A stretch of 64,000 nucleotides of DNA from Triops longicaudatus (Eukaryota; Arthropoda; Branchiopoda; Notostraca; Triopsidae). Location of the stretch: contig JAGQDJ010000193.1 of the NCBI GenBank assembly GCA_022885665.1, positions 38,663 through 102,662 on the forward strand. The letters run 5' to 3'. This document shows, one piece after another, positions 38,189-50,524 of this stretch. The position numbers were made by a program, and so were the translations under genes. A model generated the notes under the pieces. The model was not told the origin of the DNA, searched no databases, and worked only from the letters and a program-made list of their open reading frames with translations. Numbering within the stretch: position 1 is the first letter of the stretch; each line of letters opens with the position of its first letter.

Positions 38189-40320
38189 CAATGTTTTTAA
38201 AGAAAAAATGTTAATACCTCTCTGTTCAAATAGTCCTAATTTTTAAGAATCATCCTGAGATTTCATGAGGCTTACCGGTTGCGGCACGGAGGTTTGCGTT
38301 CTTGAGCTATTTCTGTGGTTTGTGATAATCACTACAGGATATAAAAGTCAGGTAACATCTGAGAGACCAGCCTGCGTAAATTGCCACTTTTTCGGTCATA
38401 GAGGTTTGCTGACAACGGTATCATGGGAATTTTGGACTAGCGCGTTTGAGCTTCCCGTTGGAAGCTAAAGAGTGGGCCCAGAACCATGAATGGCTTGAAC
38501 GATGCACAGCAATGATTCATTTCGGCATAGGTAAAAAGCATTCTAGTAAGCCTACTAGCCCCTCGTATGGCCATTTGTGGTAAGCATGTAGCCTACTGAA
38601 ACTAGTTATACATTTGTTTCTTTCTATAGCGACGTAGGCTTTCGCCTGTTGCCGGAATAGTTCTGCAAATTATTATAGTTCTAGAATTACAAGTTCCAAA
38701 CCGCAAAAAAAGAAAGTGAAGGTAATAATGGATATAGAGGTGAAAACGTGGAAAGAATTTAAACTTACAGCAACCAGTTGCGTTAAAAATTAGGAAAGAA
38801 ATTTAAAAGCCTACGGTATGACTGAATTTGTTAATCACTGATCAATAGCTACCTACCTACATTGGGAGATACCTTCATACCTAGCGAGATAATGTTGGGA
38901 GAGTTGCTAAAACTAGATAACTTTTCTTATGTACTCAATAAAGATATTTTTGGACAAGCCATAACTACCCTTCCTAGTACTCGTCCAACTATCCATCGGG
39001 TAGAAGCCAGTAACCAGGCTGTAACCAACGCTGCGATATTTTTTTTTTCTTATTAGGTAACTGTCCTGGCTCTCGCCTATTGACAAACAGGCAAATTTTA
39101 AACTTAAAACTTCACTACGAGCTGGCGCTTCATCGCTTCTAGATATTGTTCGAATTGGCGTTAATTTTTCTAAAATTAATTTCAGGTCCTTAGCATCTAG
39201 CCTTGATCAACTCATAAACTTATGGCTTGTTCCTATCTTTAAAATTTTGTTTTTGTAATTATAAATTCCTGGGACGTCCTTGTACCCCTCCTAATGCACA
39301 CTCCCACGTTATAGAAATGGCTAAATCTTTAATTACAACAACCTTGCTTTCCTTTCTAGCATTAAGAGTATAATTGAGCCTTATAATGAACATCATTCCT
39401 GGTTCCTCTTACAATGTACTCAATAAAAAATATTGGACCTGTACTGACACAGACTTTTCTTTATGGGGTTTCTTGTACAGTACTGGTCATAAAAAACTAT
39501 ATGAGAAGTCCAGTGCACAGGTGTGTGTGACCTTCACTGCTAGAAGCCAGCGCGAAAGCCGGAGTTGGAGATTAAGCGGAACGCTAGCAGTAGTGAAAGT
39601 AAGGCAAATGCCATTCAATCACCCTGCCCGAATGGTTATTTTTTTTATTACCAGTACTGTATATGGCATCGATAACCTTTTTGTTTATCCCTACAGCTTC
39701 ACAGTCCTTTCTCAAGCTTTTCTTTACCCCGTTTTCAACTTCCGAAATACGAGAATCTCTGCCGTTTTCTGATCGGGTATGTAGCGTTCAGCTACGCAAA
39801 TATGGCGATTCGAGGTACTGCCACTATTTGCTTCGTTTATGAATTAATTTTGTAGCTAATAGTCTTTATCATGCTAATGCGTCGTTAGTGTGTCTTGAAT
39901 TCTGAATTAAAGCAACATTAACTCAAGTATAAAACACTTGTGCAAAAAAGTTATATCAAATCCATAAAAAAATTCTCTCGTTAGAGAAGAAACTACTTCA
40001 GCAAACGCTATCGAAAACCTTTGTTTAAAATGTGTATTTATTGCTGCTTTTTTCTGCTGGGCCAATATTTCTAAACCAAAATTCTTCTTTAGGTAGGAAT
40101 TAAGTTATTAGTCGATTCTAGCTTATTATAGGCTAAGAGACCGTATCTTGGGCTTACCCCCCCCCCCCCCCATGACAATATGACGTGTTACCGTGTGTCA
40201 CTTAGTGAGTGCTATTGTACATTTCTTACACCTTTTTTGTGAACTTTTCATTCATAACACGTAACCCTTTTATTGGTATAGTTCTGCAACGAAAGCTTTA
40301 TATTTTTATGAGACTTGCTA

Positions 40321-40937
40321 CAGTAAAATCTCGCTATAGCGTAAACCGGTTCTAAGTAACAATAGGATATAGCGCACAAGGTCCACAGGTCCCGGCAAAA
40401 CGCCTATGTAAATGTACTGTGAAATCTTCGGCTATAAGGAATTGCCTATAACGTATTTTTGCCTATAGCGTACAAAAACTTCTGTCCATGTAGCAATTTA
40501 CACATGCTTTTCCCTTCAGCTATGGTGAACACATGCCCTGCCGCGCGGTAACGCAAACAAAATAACAGACCTAGAGGGAAAATTTGCGTTCCAGAAGATC
40601 AAGATACTCGAGCTAATGCTCTAGGTTTTTCGTAGGGCTCCTCAAACAAGCTCCTTTGGTACTTTCGCTCTCAAATGACTTTTATTGGCCATATGTGATA
40701 TTGATGGAGACAGAAAAAAGACTACTCTATTATTTCAGTTAGAAATTGGCAAAAAAAGGCTGCTCTGCGAAGCGGCTTCCGTTAACACTTAATATGCTAC
40801 GTGAAATATCAAACAAGAACAGAAAATTCGAGTAAAATTATTTTCTAGACATTTTGGGCCAACATTGGCTATTACGTACAATCGGCTGCAACGTACTTTT
40901 TTTGCCCTTGCGTGTATGATATAGCGATATTTTACTG
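40321..40937 (+). mobile_element. Pogo/Tigger-like MITE, copy 2 (intact ends)
   Basis: 617-base element flanked by TA on both sides (40319-40320 and 40938-40939). The 5' end reads CAGTAAAATCTCGCTATAGC; the reverse complement of the 3' end reads CAGTAAAATATCGCTATATC, giving about 19 matches in 20. TA duplication and CAGT-type ends match pogo/Tigger-class Tc1-mariner elements. No transposase frame is present. It is collinear with 15869-16495, which gives independent support for the element borders. Confidence 0.85.
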
Positions 40938-42363
40938 TATCACGTGGTACTGAAAACTTCATCGAAAGTTTTGTGAGAACAGTTAATGGATCGAAAAAAG
41001 GAAAATTAATAAATGATTCGTAATATTCTTTTCGTGTTCTGAAGTATTTTGTAGGCGTAAACGTAGATCATGAATTATCTAAAGTATGGAAACATATGGG
41101 GTGAAATTATGAATATTCACCAATTAAAAATAAAAGCTTAATGCAATTACTAAAAAGTAACGACGTATTGTTTGGCACAAACAGCACACGTTATCTGCAC
41201 TTAGAAGAAAACCATTTCCGCCAATGATGAAAAATATCTTCAAAATATTAACCAGGCCCATATCGAGAATTTTAGTTCGGTGGGGGAGGTTCGGGAAGGG
41301 GGTTACCGCATGCGATATCTTGGAAATTTTGCGTTTCACTATCTTCCCCGTTATAAAGAAAACATTTTGGGGGGTTTAAACCCCTAACCCCCAACCCCCT
41401 TAACAAGGCCTTGATATCTGTTATTTATTTTTTTTTCCACAAAATATCTGATGGTCTCGCAACAACTCTCAACAGGTATCCCATGTAACTCACTCATAAT
41501 GGCTACTCAGATCCTAAAGCTGTTATTTCATACACCAGAAGAGCCGTTTGGGCAACTGCGGTGCAGTCATACTTCACGATAGAAGTATTAATGCCGAAAC
41601 CCATTGTAACTTGAGCCCTTCTTTTCGGTTACACTGAGATTAATCCTGTCCAAGGAGCAGAAAGACAAGCAGCGTCCTTCTAAGCTGATAAGTCGCGAAA
41701 ACGATCACTTTCCCTATGAAAGTTTCTCACGTTGCAAATTTTCTATCATTAGCTTTGGCTGAGAACATATCCTAAGCGAGAGTGCATTGTGGTTACTTAG
41801 CGTAAGGATGGTGCAACTAACTTGGGCTTCGATGGCGAAATCAATTATTACTTTGCATAGATTGGCTAAAATAGGTTAAGCAAGTTGTGTTTCTGGTAAC
41901 GGTAAGCTCATGGAACACACATCGCAAACATGGTCTGTGGTTACCGTAGGTCGGGTCTACGTATTAAGAGTTGTGTCTCATTCTGTGGTTTCATGTTAAA
42001 ACTTTTTTCCGTTCCAGGTCTAAAATCTGTTAGTTCAAGCCCTGAGAACAAATGGCGACAGGTGGTGTCTTCGCAGTTGTCGGTCAGTAGGCTACCCAGC
42101 TTCCCTTCCTTTACGCAACTCGGAAGAACCTCCCCATTTTCACAGCCTGGAGCAACCGTTTTCAAAAGAGTGGACCACCACTATGAATGGATGGGCATCT
42201 CGCTGTTGAAAGTCACTTAGTTGTACGTGAGAGCTTTAGTACAGCAGGTGTGATTTTTACATTGCAGTGTCTTTCTTTTCGGGTCTTACAAGGTTTTGTG
42301 CGTTATCACTGCAAAAGTGTCGAAGCTTTGGTGATCTGGTGCAAAACTACTCGAAAGCAAAAC

Positions 42364-44110
42364 ATGGCTTTCAAGAAGGAAAAACTTGGCTGGATGAAGC
42401 ATGTCTTAACTGTTGTGTCCGTCATTCTTTTCGTAAGTTTCAAATTTAATTCGAACCATAGAGGATACTAGGAAGTTAGCGCCCAAGACAGATGAGTAGT
42501 CAAGGATGCCGAGATTGGATAGGAAGTACTCTAGTTACGCCCATCGTGATAGTGAATTTTTGAAGGGCGACTACTTAAGCTAAAAACTATTTATGTGCAT
42601 TGGTTCTGTCTCAGGAACAAGTAATTTTTAAAACTTGTGCCTAGAACAAGTAGGCCAAAGGAGCCTTCCTTGTTTCTGGTCATTACTTACGAGTATATCA
42701 TTTTATTTCTTCATGTGATGCACTGGTGTAGTAAAAAAGCCTTTTGCATCCATTTCCTAGCGAGCGAAAGGGCTAGGAAATTTTCTGTCATTGGATGTGG
42801 AAGATAATGGATCACTTTTTCTGACAGATTTTTGGATGCATCATCATCGGTTACATGGCCTGGATCTTGGCAACATCGATATCTGTGAGCAAGTTCATGT
42901 CCGGCTCTTTGGTGAGAGTAAAATCCTCTTTCTCTTCATGTTCTCATAGTTGTTGTAAAACAGATCTTCTCGTACGTCGTAATTGGTTTGGGTTTCGTGC
43001 TTTTCTTCACTGGACTTATTGGATGGGTGGGTTCTGCTAGTGAAAGCATCTGCCTTATCCGAATGGTAAAGTTGTCTGATATTTTTCAAACACCGAAAAA
43101 AGGGGAAAATATTCTAGTTGTCGAGTTTTTATCCCCTAAGTTCCGCTCTTGTTTGGTTCCTCATCACTAACCATGCCCGACATACAGCAGTGTTGGAAGG
43201 ATGTGTAGCAAAGCATAGCAAAAAAGCGTCATACTCAAATAGGAAAGCTTTTCTCCCTCTTTTCGATCTCTTTCCCACATTTTTCAACATGCATTATCCC
43301 ATCCGGCTTGACAATTTTAACTTTCGCGGTTTTTCACAGTTCGTGGCTACTGCTATTCTCGCCATGTTGGCCGAAATCGGTGGAATAGTTGCCCTGAACG
43401 TGATACAAATCCAGGTGAGATGTCAAAAGGTTTTTGCTACAGTAATCTAAAAATTTTCAACTGGCACGCAAAGGTGGACGATATCTTGGCGTCCGGTTGG
43501 ACCGAAGTGAATCAAGGGACGAGGAACCTAGTTCAAGTACATGTAAGTGTCTCACGTTTTTTGCTCCCTTTCATTAATTAGTCACGGTTCTCCAAGTGGG
43601 TTGCTGGGTCGCAATTTTGACAAACACATTTACTAATCCGGTGCACTTTTATGCTTCATTTGACATGATAGTTGCAATGTTGCGGTTTTGATGGACCCAA
43701 AGAATTTGCCTATTCCACCTTGCCTATCGACGACTCGTGTTACGACGACCCCCTTGCGGTAGAATTTGGAGAAGCGGCGGCAATGGAATTTTCCACTACG
43801 GAGATGGGACCAATGCGATTGAAACAGGTATGAGAGTCGAGATTTCCGTGTTGGCTTCGAGTTTTGTTAATTACAAACTTGTTAGGCCGGCTGTGGTGAA
43901 AAGTTGAAAGCCTGGTTTGACGAGAACAAAATATGTTGGGTTTCTGGTTTTGCTTCCATTGGAGCGTTGGAGTTTTTGGCCGCGGGCGTGGCGTTGTTTC
44001 TATTGAGAAAAGCTAGCCATTCTCGGCGACCGCGTACTGCATCCAGGCGACTACTCAAAGCTCATGCAGCTTCCATAGCAACTGATAACTTACCTTCAGA
44101 GTTACCGTGA
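42364..44110 (+). CDS. Tetraspanin
   Basis: Four-pass membrane organiser. Seven exons: 42364-42432, 42828-42911, 42964-43065, 43340-43414, 43474-43542, 43672-43827, 43886-44110; 259 residues, normal for the family. TM1 spans VLTVVSVILF and IFGCIIIGYMAW; TM2 is YVVIGLGFVLFFTGLIGW with GWVGSASES as the short intracellular/loop transition; TM3 is FVATAILAMLAEIGGIVAL. The large extracellular loop has the hallmark CCG motif (LQCCGFDGPKEF), a third Cys in DDSCYDDP and a fourth in AGCGEKL. TM4 is FASIGALEFLAAGVALFLL, followed by a basic cytoplasmic tail of about 35 residues. Family membership is certain; I cannot assign a specific vertebrate orthologue. Confidence 0.95.
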
Positions 44111-44991
<881 letters not shown>

Positions 44992-47950
44992 TTAAACAGG
45001 TGTTCCGCCCTTTCTGGGACTGTTAGGTGCACCAGCCGATCCGGACGCAAAGTTATTGTGTTCATTTTCTTTCAATGAACGTAGCGGCACGCGTTCTTCC
45101 ACGTCAAGCCCACTACCACGTCTACATAAGGGAAGCCAAGAAAGTAACAATCAAGAAAATCAATACTATATTTTTGCCTTACGGTTGGCGTCGGTAGTGA
45201 AGGACAATGAGTACAACGACTACGTTGGCTATGAGTAAACCGACCATAAGACCTACCGGTACATAAAAATCTACAGAAAATATGCCTAATTTACTATTCG
45301 TCTATCGATTTCATGTTATGGTACCAAACGTCCAATCGTAGTCTCCGTTGCTGTCTTTCTTAGAACCCGTCATTTCCGTCATGATATCTGTCGCTTCCTG
45401 CGACAAGGCCATGGTGGTGTCCTTGTAGCTCGTACTTAGCAATCCGCGTGCTAAGTCCTTATAACTCTCACTTGCGTCTAGGTCCCAGTGAAGAATTATT
45501 AGCGAAAGAACAAAATAAGTTCAATAAGAAAGAGCTTACCGACGCAGTTCGGTACCACGTCGTTCCAACGATGTCCGTTGAGACAGGCCAATTGCCGGTG
45601 CCGAAGTCCAGTATCCGGGAACACGTGGTCGAGGCAGCACAGGAAGTAGGCGTGACTAGTGTTGCGCCAAACCAAATAACCTTTGTGCGGAGTAGGAGGT
45701 AGTGGACACCCGACAGCTTCAAAGGTCGAAACCACCAAAATATTCAGAACAATTATTCAAAGTGATACAATAATGTACACGTGACCTTTACCTGTGTAAT
45801 GCGCCAACAGTCCGCGTTTCGGATACAAGTTTACGGACTCGGCACGGAGTATTATCTGCAAGTTAGAACCTTTGGAGGTAAATATTTGAGGCGTATCTAT
45901 GTCACCGCAGCCCTCCCACAATAGCGCCAATCCTTCGCGAATTTGAACCACGTCCTGGCACCTTTGTTCTGCCCCGAGCCGACCTTTTTCACGGCGTCCA
46001 TATTTAAAAAAAAACAGTAAAAAATAAATAAATAAATAAATGATTGAATAAATAAATCCTGTTATAAAATAAAATAAACCAGGAGAATCACTGGTCTTCT
46101 TCATTCGTCTACGTTTAAGAATTAGAACACTAACAACGTATGAAAATAGAGATTTCAAAGTAAAAGTTAATCGTTAATACTAAGCTGGCCAAAGAAAAAA
46201 AATTTCAAATCAAATAATAACGAATACAAGTTTTGCAGAATCTTTTCACTCACTTCGAATTGAGAAATCCAAAACCGTCAACTGAATAGAGCGGTCTGAC
46301 TGAGCAGCAAGATGCCACACGCACGTTAGGTTATCTCCGCGATAAAAGTGAGGATAACCGTACGAGGCCAAGTAACCGCTCCCGACTGGCTGATCCGTCT
46401 GCTCGGGCGAAGACGGAGGTTCCGAATTGAGAGTTATCGTTGAGCCACAAGGGAATCGTCCTCGCTGAGTCCCTGGAAGTGTGACATAGAAAAACTTAGC
46501 TCGCTTAATTTCAGGCAACGAAATTCAACACGTCAGAAGTCTGTGCCTCTCTTTCTCTCTTTAATATACGTGATGGATTACTTAGCGAAACAGCATTACT
46601 GTTCGCAAAGAAGTATAGGATAATAGCTGGATTTTTCGGCACATGCTGCCTCTTAATGACATGAGGCGGATCAAATAAATGACGCTGTGGACAATCTAGC
46701 TGAGAACATTAGTTTAAACGCCATGTGTTAGCCTCAGTCCCCCTTGCCTACTTCATCCTATCCCCCCCACCCCTAAAGAACTTTGGGTAATATTAATTTA
46801 AGAGATATGGGATGTAAGCCTCTTTCTTACAAGTCCTTTGAGAACCCCTTTTCAACGTTCCCCCAGCTCGTTTTTATTGACACCGGCAGGTATTGATCCG
46901 GAGCACGTGACTTATGCTGCCCTTCGCCTTGGATTGTTTCGCTCAATATCGGTTGGCATCAATTGCCACACTATATTTCACATGGGTAATTCCAGAAAAT
47001 AATAAAACATGTGGTGTCTTGTACCTGGAATACAGGCATACGTGAGCTGGAGCAACGAAACTCGGGTCCGCAAATCGGTAGCGCTATCCAATACGGCTGA
47101 AGCGATTTCGCATCGGCTTTCACCGTTACACCTACGCAATTAAATAAAACGTTCATGATGTTGACTTTCCTCTGTTGTTTTGAATGAAGTGGGGGTGGTA
47201 ACAACCCCTGCCAAGACAACCAAACATTGCGCGTGCAAGGGAGGGGGTAAACGTACTAGTTGACCATACTAGTCAAAAGGGACACGTACCCTACAAAACA
47301 AAACTCAACTCCTCAGAGCAGCTGCAAGGACGAGATTCTATGCTTTTGGGACGTTAGAAGTCTATAGGACACCCGTATGCACATACAATATAGGGATACA
47401 CTTTGGTAAAGTAATACTTTGCTCAACTTTACACCCACAAGACGATTTTTTTTTTTACCTTCTTTGTAAAGATTGCAATAAGGTTCGGCGTAGGTCAGCT
47501 TTAGGTCTAAGCCACTGATCTTTCAATGGCTGACTAGCGTGGCATGGAGCACTTGCCTTGATGCTAAGAAATACCGCAAGATCGTGAAGCACTATAGTTT
47601 GTTCCACTGGGCACGAAACGACGCTTTGATTCTGATTAACAGATCCCACGCAAATCCATATATTTGCCGGTCCAAGATGGACTTCTGTACGGAGAGAAAT
47701 CACAAAAATAAGTTGTCTGCTCCGCTGACCGAACAATCTCCCGCAAACGGAGGCTGCGCTGGTGAGATACAACGACGACTGCAAGAATGCCTCCCGCTGA
47801 GAAAAGCATGCGCTTCGCTGTCGCCTGACAACACTTAATTCCACTGCTAGGAGTACCATGCAACAACGAAAATAAAAAGCAACGGCCTTAAATACCTGGC
47901 GCGACAATTATGAATTTCCCGAGGATTAAAAAGACAAATTCAATCCACAT
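44992..47950 (-). CDS. Single-pass membrane protein with SUEL-lectin-like, CUB and Sushi domains
   Basis: No named family recognised. Nine exons on the minus strand: 47950-47896, 47684-47459, 47131-47025, 46472-46254, 45968-45792, 45716-45540, 45477-45325, 45270-45183, 45121-44992; 443 residues, phases agree. Signal peptide 1-18 (WIEFVFLILGKFIIV). Residues 25-130 resemble a SUEL/rhamnose-binding lectin (SVVSCPVEQTIVL; RRCNGESRCEIASAVL; LLQLTYAC), but the usual YGR motif and the Cys of the DPC motif are missing, so sugar binding is doubtful. Residues 133-262 form a CUB domain with four cysteines (GRFPCGSTI, NLTCVWHL, QRCQDVV, EGCGDIDTP). A Sushi/CCP module follows (VGCPLPPTPHKG to RWNDVVPNC), then a polar stalk, one transmembrane helix near 378-400 (VGLMVGLLIANVVVVLIVL) and a cytosolic tail of about 43 residues with basic and acidic segments. 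It is probably a cell-surface adhesion or receptor-type protein. Exon 2 could instead start at about 47850 with the same phase, lengthening the N-terminal region. Confidence 0.82.
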
Positions 47951-50524
47951 TGCTACTTGAACAGGCGGCACTGGGCGTTTTGGCAAGCCACAAATTTAAT
48001 AATACGGGAGTAAATAAAATTTTAATGCTAAGTTCATTTTGCTGTATTTTGCCCTCGCAGCAAGTAATACAAGAGTGATCAGAGTAAGCCTGTGTCAGGA
48101 AGCGAACTGCTCAACAAACCAAAGGGGCGGTTAGTGTACGGGCTTTTACTTAAGGTCAGGGTGACGAAGACCCAGCAAATAGGCAATGCCGAAAACTGGG
48201 GGTCGATTGTGATATTGGGGTTTGGGGGGCTCTCCCAACAATAGAAGCCCTAGCTATACACTTTTCCCCTTGTGAGCCTTTGCACCCATGCATAGTAAAA
48301 GCCCATATGGGAATCTCGCTAGCGAGAAAGAGGGTTAAACGACTGAGTATCTACGGGGTAGCACAAAGTACATTTCTATCCTCTCCAATTTATTTTCATT
48401 CTAGTGCAAAATGATCGAGGAACAGTACGTGTCTTTTCTTTCTTTTTTTTTTTCATTTTACGCTTGACTTCGTATTTGCTTCTTTGGATATTTACTTTAA
48501 AAAAAGTAAGGTAGGATAAGAGGCACATAGAATTAATTATAATCTAAAAGAATTACTGAGACTGTAAGCAGACAATGATTAATTTGATATTCTCGTAGTA
48601 CCGTATTACGAAAAGAACGACGGACTGCGGACAATGGAAATTTCTTGACAATTTTCTGCTGATCAAAACAATCACATTTATCACATGCAAATCTGTAATG
48701 TAAGATGTGTAGGGTTTTACTACTCGCGTCTTTTACTACTTTTAGTTTTCTGTTTCCTTTTTCTTTACTTTAGTTTTCCGAAAAAAGATGTTCATACGAT
48801 GCGTCGTAATGTGCATTCTATGTACTCATAGAGCTTTCCACTAGGTGGCATTGCAATGCATAAACTTCACAAAATTTCCCAACGTGGTTTTGTTTTGATC
48901 TGGGTTTGTTGTCCTCAAAGTGTAACTGTAGCATCTGTTTCTTCGGATTTTAATTGCTGTACAGATGCCGAGTGCCATACTTTTCGTGTTATTTTCTAAA
49001 GATCGACAAAATAGGGTAGTTCGTAAAACAGGACGTGTAAGCCGTTATATAAATTTCTTTTGAAGGATTTCACCTCGGGGGGTGAGGTAAGTTCTTGTTG
49101 AGATCACACCAGTATTGTATTTTTTCAAATTGCCTGAAAATAATTTGGCACTATTCTTTTACACGCCCCGTGGTCTGTTAAGTTTAGTTCGTGGAATTTT
49201 CTTCCAGTCCCAAGAGCTCTTTGACTGAAACTCTTGCACTAATCAGCTGTGCTACATGTAGACGAGTTGTAGAGTAATAAGATTTTTGACAAAAACACAA
49301 CAATATTTTTTTTTTTAAAAACAGGTCAAATTGTGTCACAGTTTACCATTACTGTGTTCTGTGTTTCCACCCGTTTGACTTGGATTCTGGCGCCTCTAAC
49401 GCTAAACCTTTTCCAAATTGAACTAACCAATCTTAAATAACTTAACCTAACTGAACCTCTCTAAACCTAATAGGCCAGGGAACGTACTACAAGAAAGTAC
49501 TCAATAACTTATGTCAAATTAAAAATTTCGTGTGTTATTTTGATGATTGTGGAATTTGCGTAATCTCTATTTTGAAGATAAATTCAACCTGAATAGCATA
49601 AACTCAAAACTGCTGTTATTAATACGATCTACCAATAAGTAGTTTTTAGAATAAAGTTAAAATAAATATTGCAGATCAGTGACTCCAATAAGAAGGTTTT
49701 TGTGTTACATCCCCTTTCGCCTGGTGGGTTAGATTACATTAAGTTGAGTTAGTATATGTCAAATTAGTTAAAGTTTTCAATCGAGCAAACTACCAAAAAA
49801 GTAAAAACGAATCGAAATGCCGTGATTTCATTTATTTGCGCAAGCTAACCCTTTAGTCAACAAGGAAGAGCATAAAATGTGGATTTGAAGGTTGCTGGAA
49901 GTATCCGGAACAATCATGTGGGCGTGGGAATGGCGTCAGCATCATTCGTGTATTTACAATAGTCATTTTTTATTCTTGCAATGTAGCCTACATACGAGTG
50001 ACCAGTAAATAACTGGCTGAAAAAGTTTCCCCTATAGCCGTAAAACTTGCAATGTTATATTACTGTTAATGTAAAAAGTGTATGTGGTATATTAAATGAA
50101 ACCGTTATAGGAATAAAGAATAACTTGTGAGTGATAGCCATTTAGTAGTACGTTAACTTAGAATTTATTTAAGCGCTCAGACTAGCCTTTGTTTGCCTTT
50201 TTCTTTTTGATTCTCTTCGAGCATTGACTTTTCACGCCTACGGTTATCCTGCTTCCTCTGGTAATGTAAAAGTCACGGAAATTTTCTTCACCGCTATACT
50301 GAGTCAAGGATAAGGTGTGCTTACGTACACCCTCGCGTTACATCAGGTGGTACACGCTCTGTGGTCCTTTCGTCAGTCTGTTAAGCTAGTTCCGCTCGAA
50401 TCTTCTTAGTGCTCGCTCTTGTTCTCCTTGTTGTAGCGTTCGAGAGTGAAAGTTGAAGTGTGTACATTACGTGTCGAATTGTGTTTTGTCCTTTTCCAGG
50501 AAAACAACACTTTGGGAAACTGTA
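47951..50524. other. Spacer between divergent SUEL-CUB-Sushi and Munc13-like genes
   Basis: No coding signal across about 2.6 kb of AT-rich sequence. It must hold promoters for the two divergent genes. A strong CTCF-like motif lies at 48838-48850. Around 49430-49475 there are CCTAA-like short words (CTTAACCTAACTGAACC), too degenerate to call an interstitial telomere repeat. Confidence 0.5.
48838..48850 (+). promoter_or_regulatory. Strong CTCF-like motif
   Basis: CCACTAGGTGGCA matches the core of the animal CTCF consensus at every strongly conserved base. It sits in the spacer between two divergent genes, a plausible insulator position. Motif match only. Confidence 0.5.

Larger units (their letters stand above)
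37581..42363. other. Gene-poor, repeat-bearing spacer between USP10 and tetraspanin
   Basis: About 4.8 kb without a supportable gene. It includes the USP10 3' UTR, a pogo-like MITE (40321-40937), a C-run near 40157-40171, G/C-rich homopolymeric blocks near 41280-41400 resembling transposon ends, and dispersed short repeats at 38.6-39.5 kb. The open frame at 39374-39772 has no recognisable protein signature. Confidence 0.5.

Noticed and set aside
39374..39772. 132-codon frame in the spacer before the tetraspanin gene
   Set aside because: Irregular composition, lies among repeat fragments, no domain seen; possibly transposon debris, but I could not identify it.
41930..42220. Frame just upstream of the tetraspanin start
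   Set aside because: No tetraspanin-like or other features; more likely 5' UTR or flanking sequence.
47539..47838. Plus-strand 99-codon frame within the SUEL-CUB-Sushi gene
   Set aside because: Antisense shadow of the first SUEL-like exon; the minus-strand model is phase-consistent from signal peptide to stop.
49430..49475. Interstitial telomere-like CCTAA repeats
   Set aside because: Only a few degenerate words (TTAACCTAAC, AACCTAA), no regular array.
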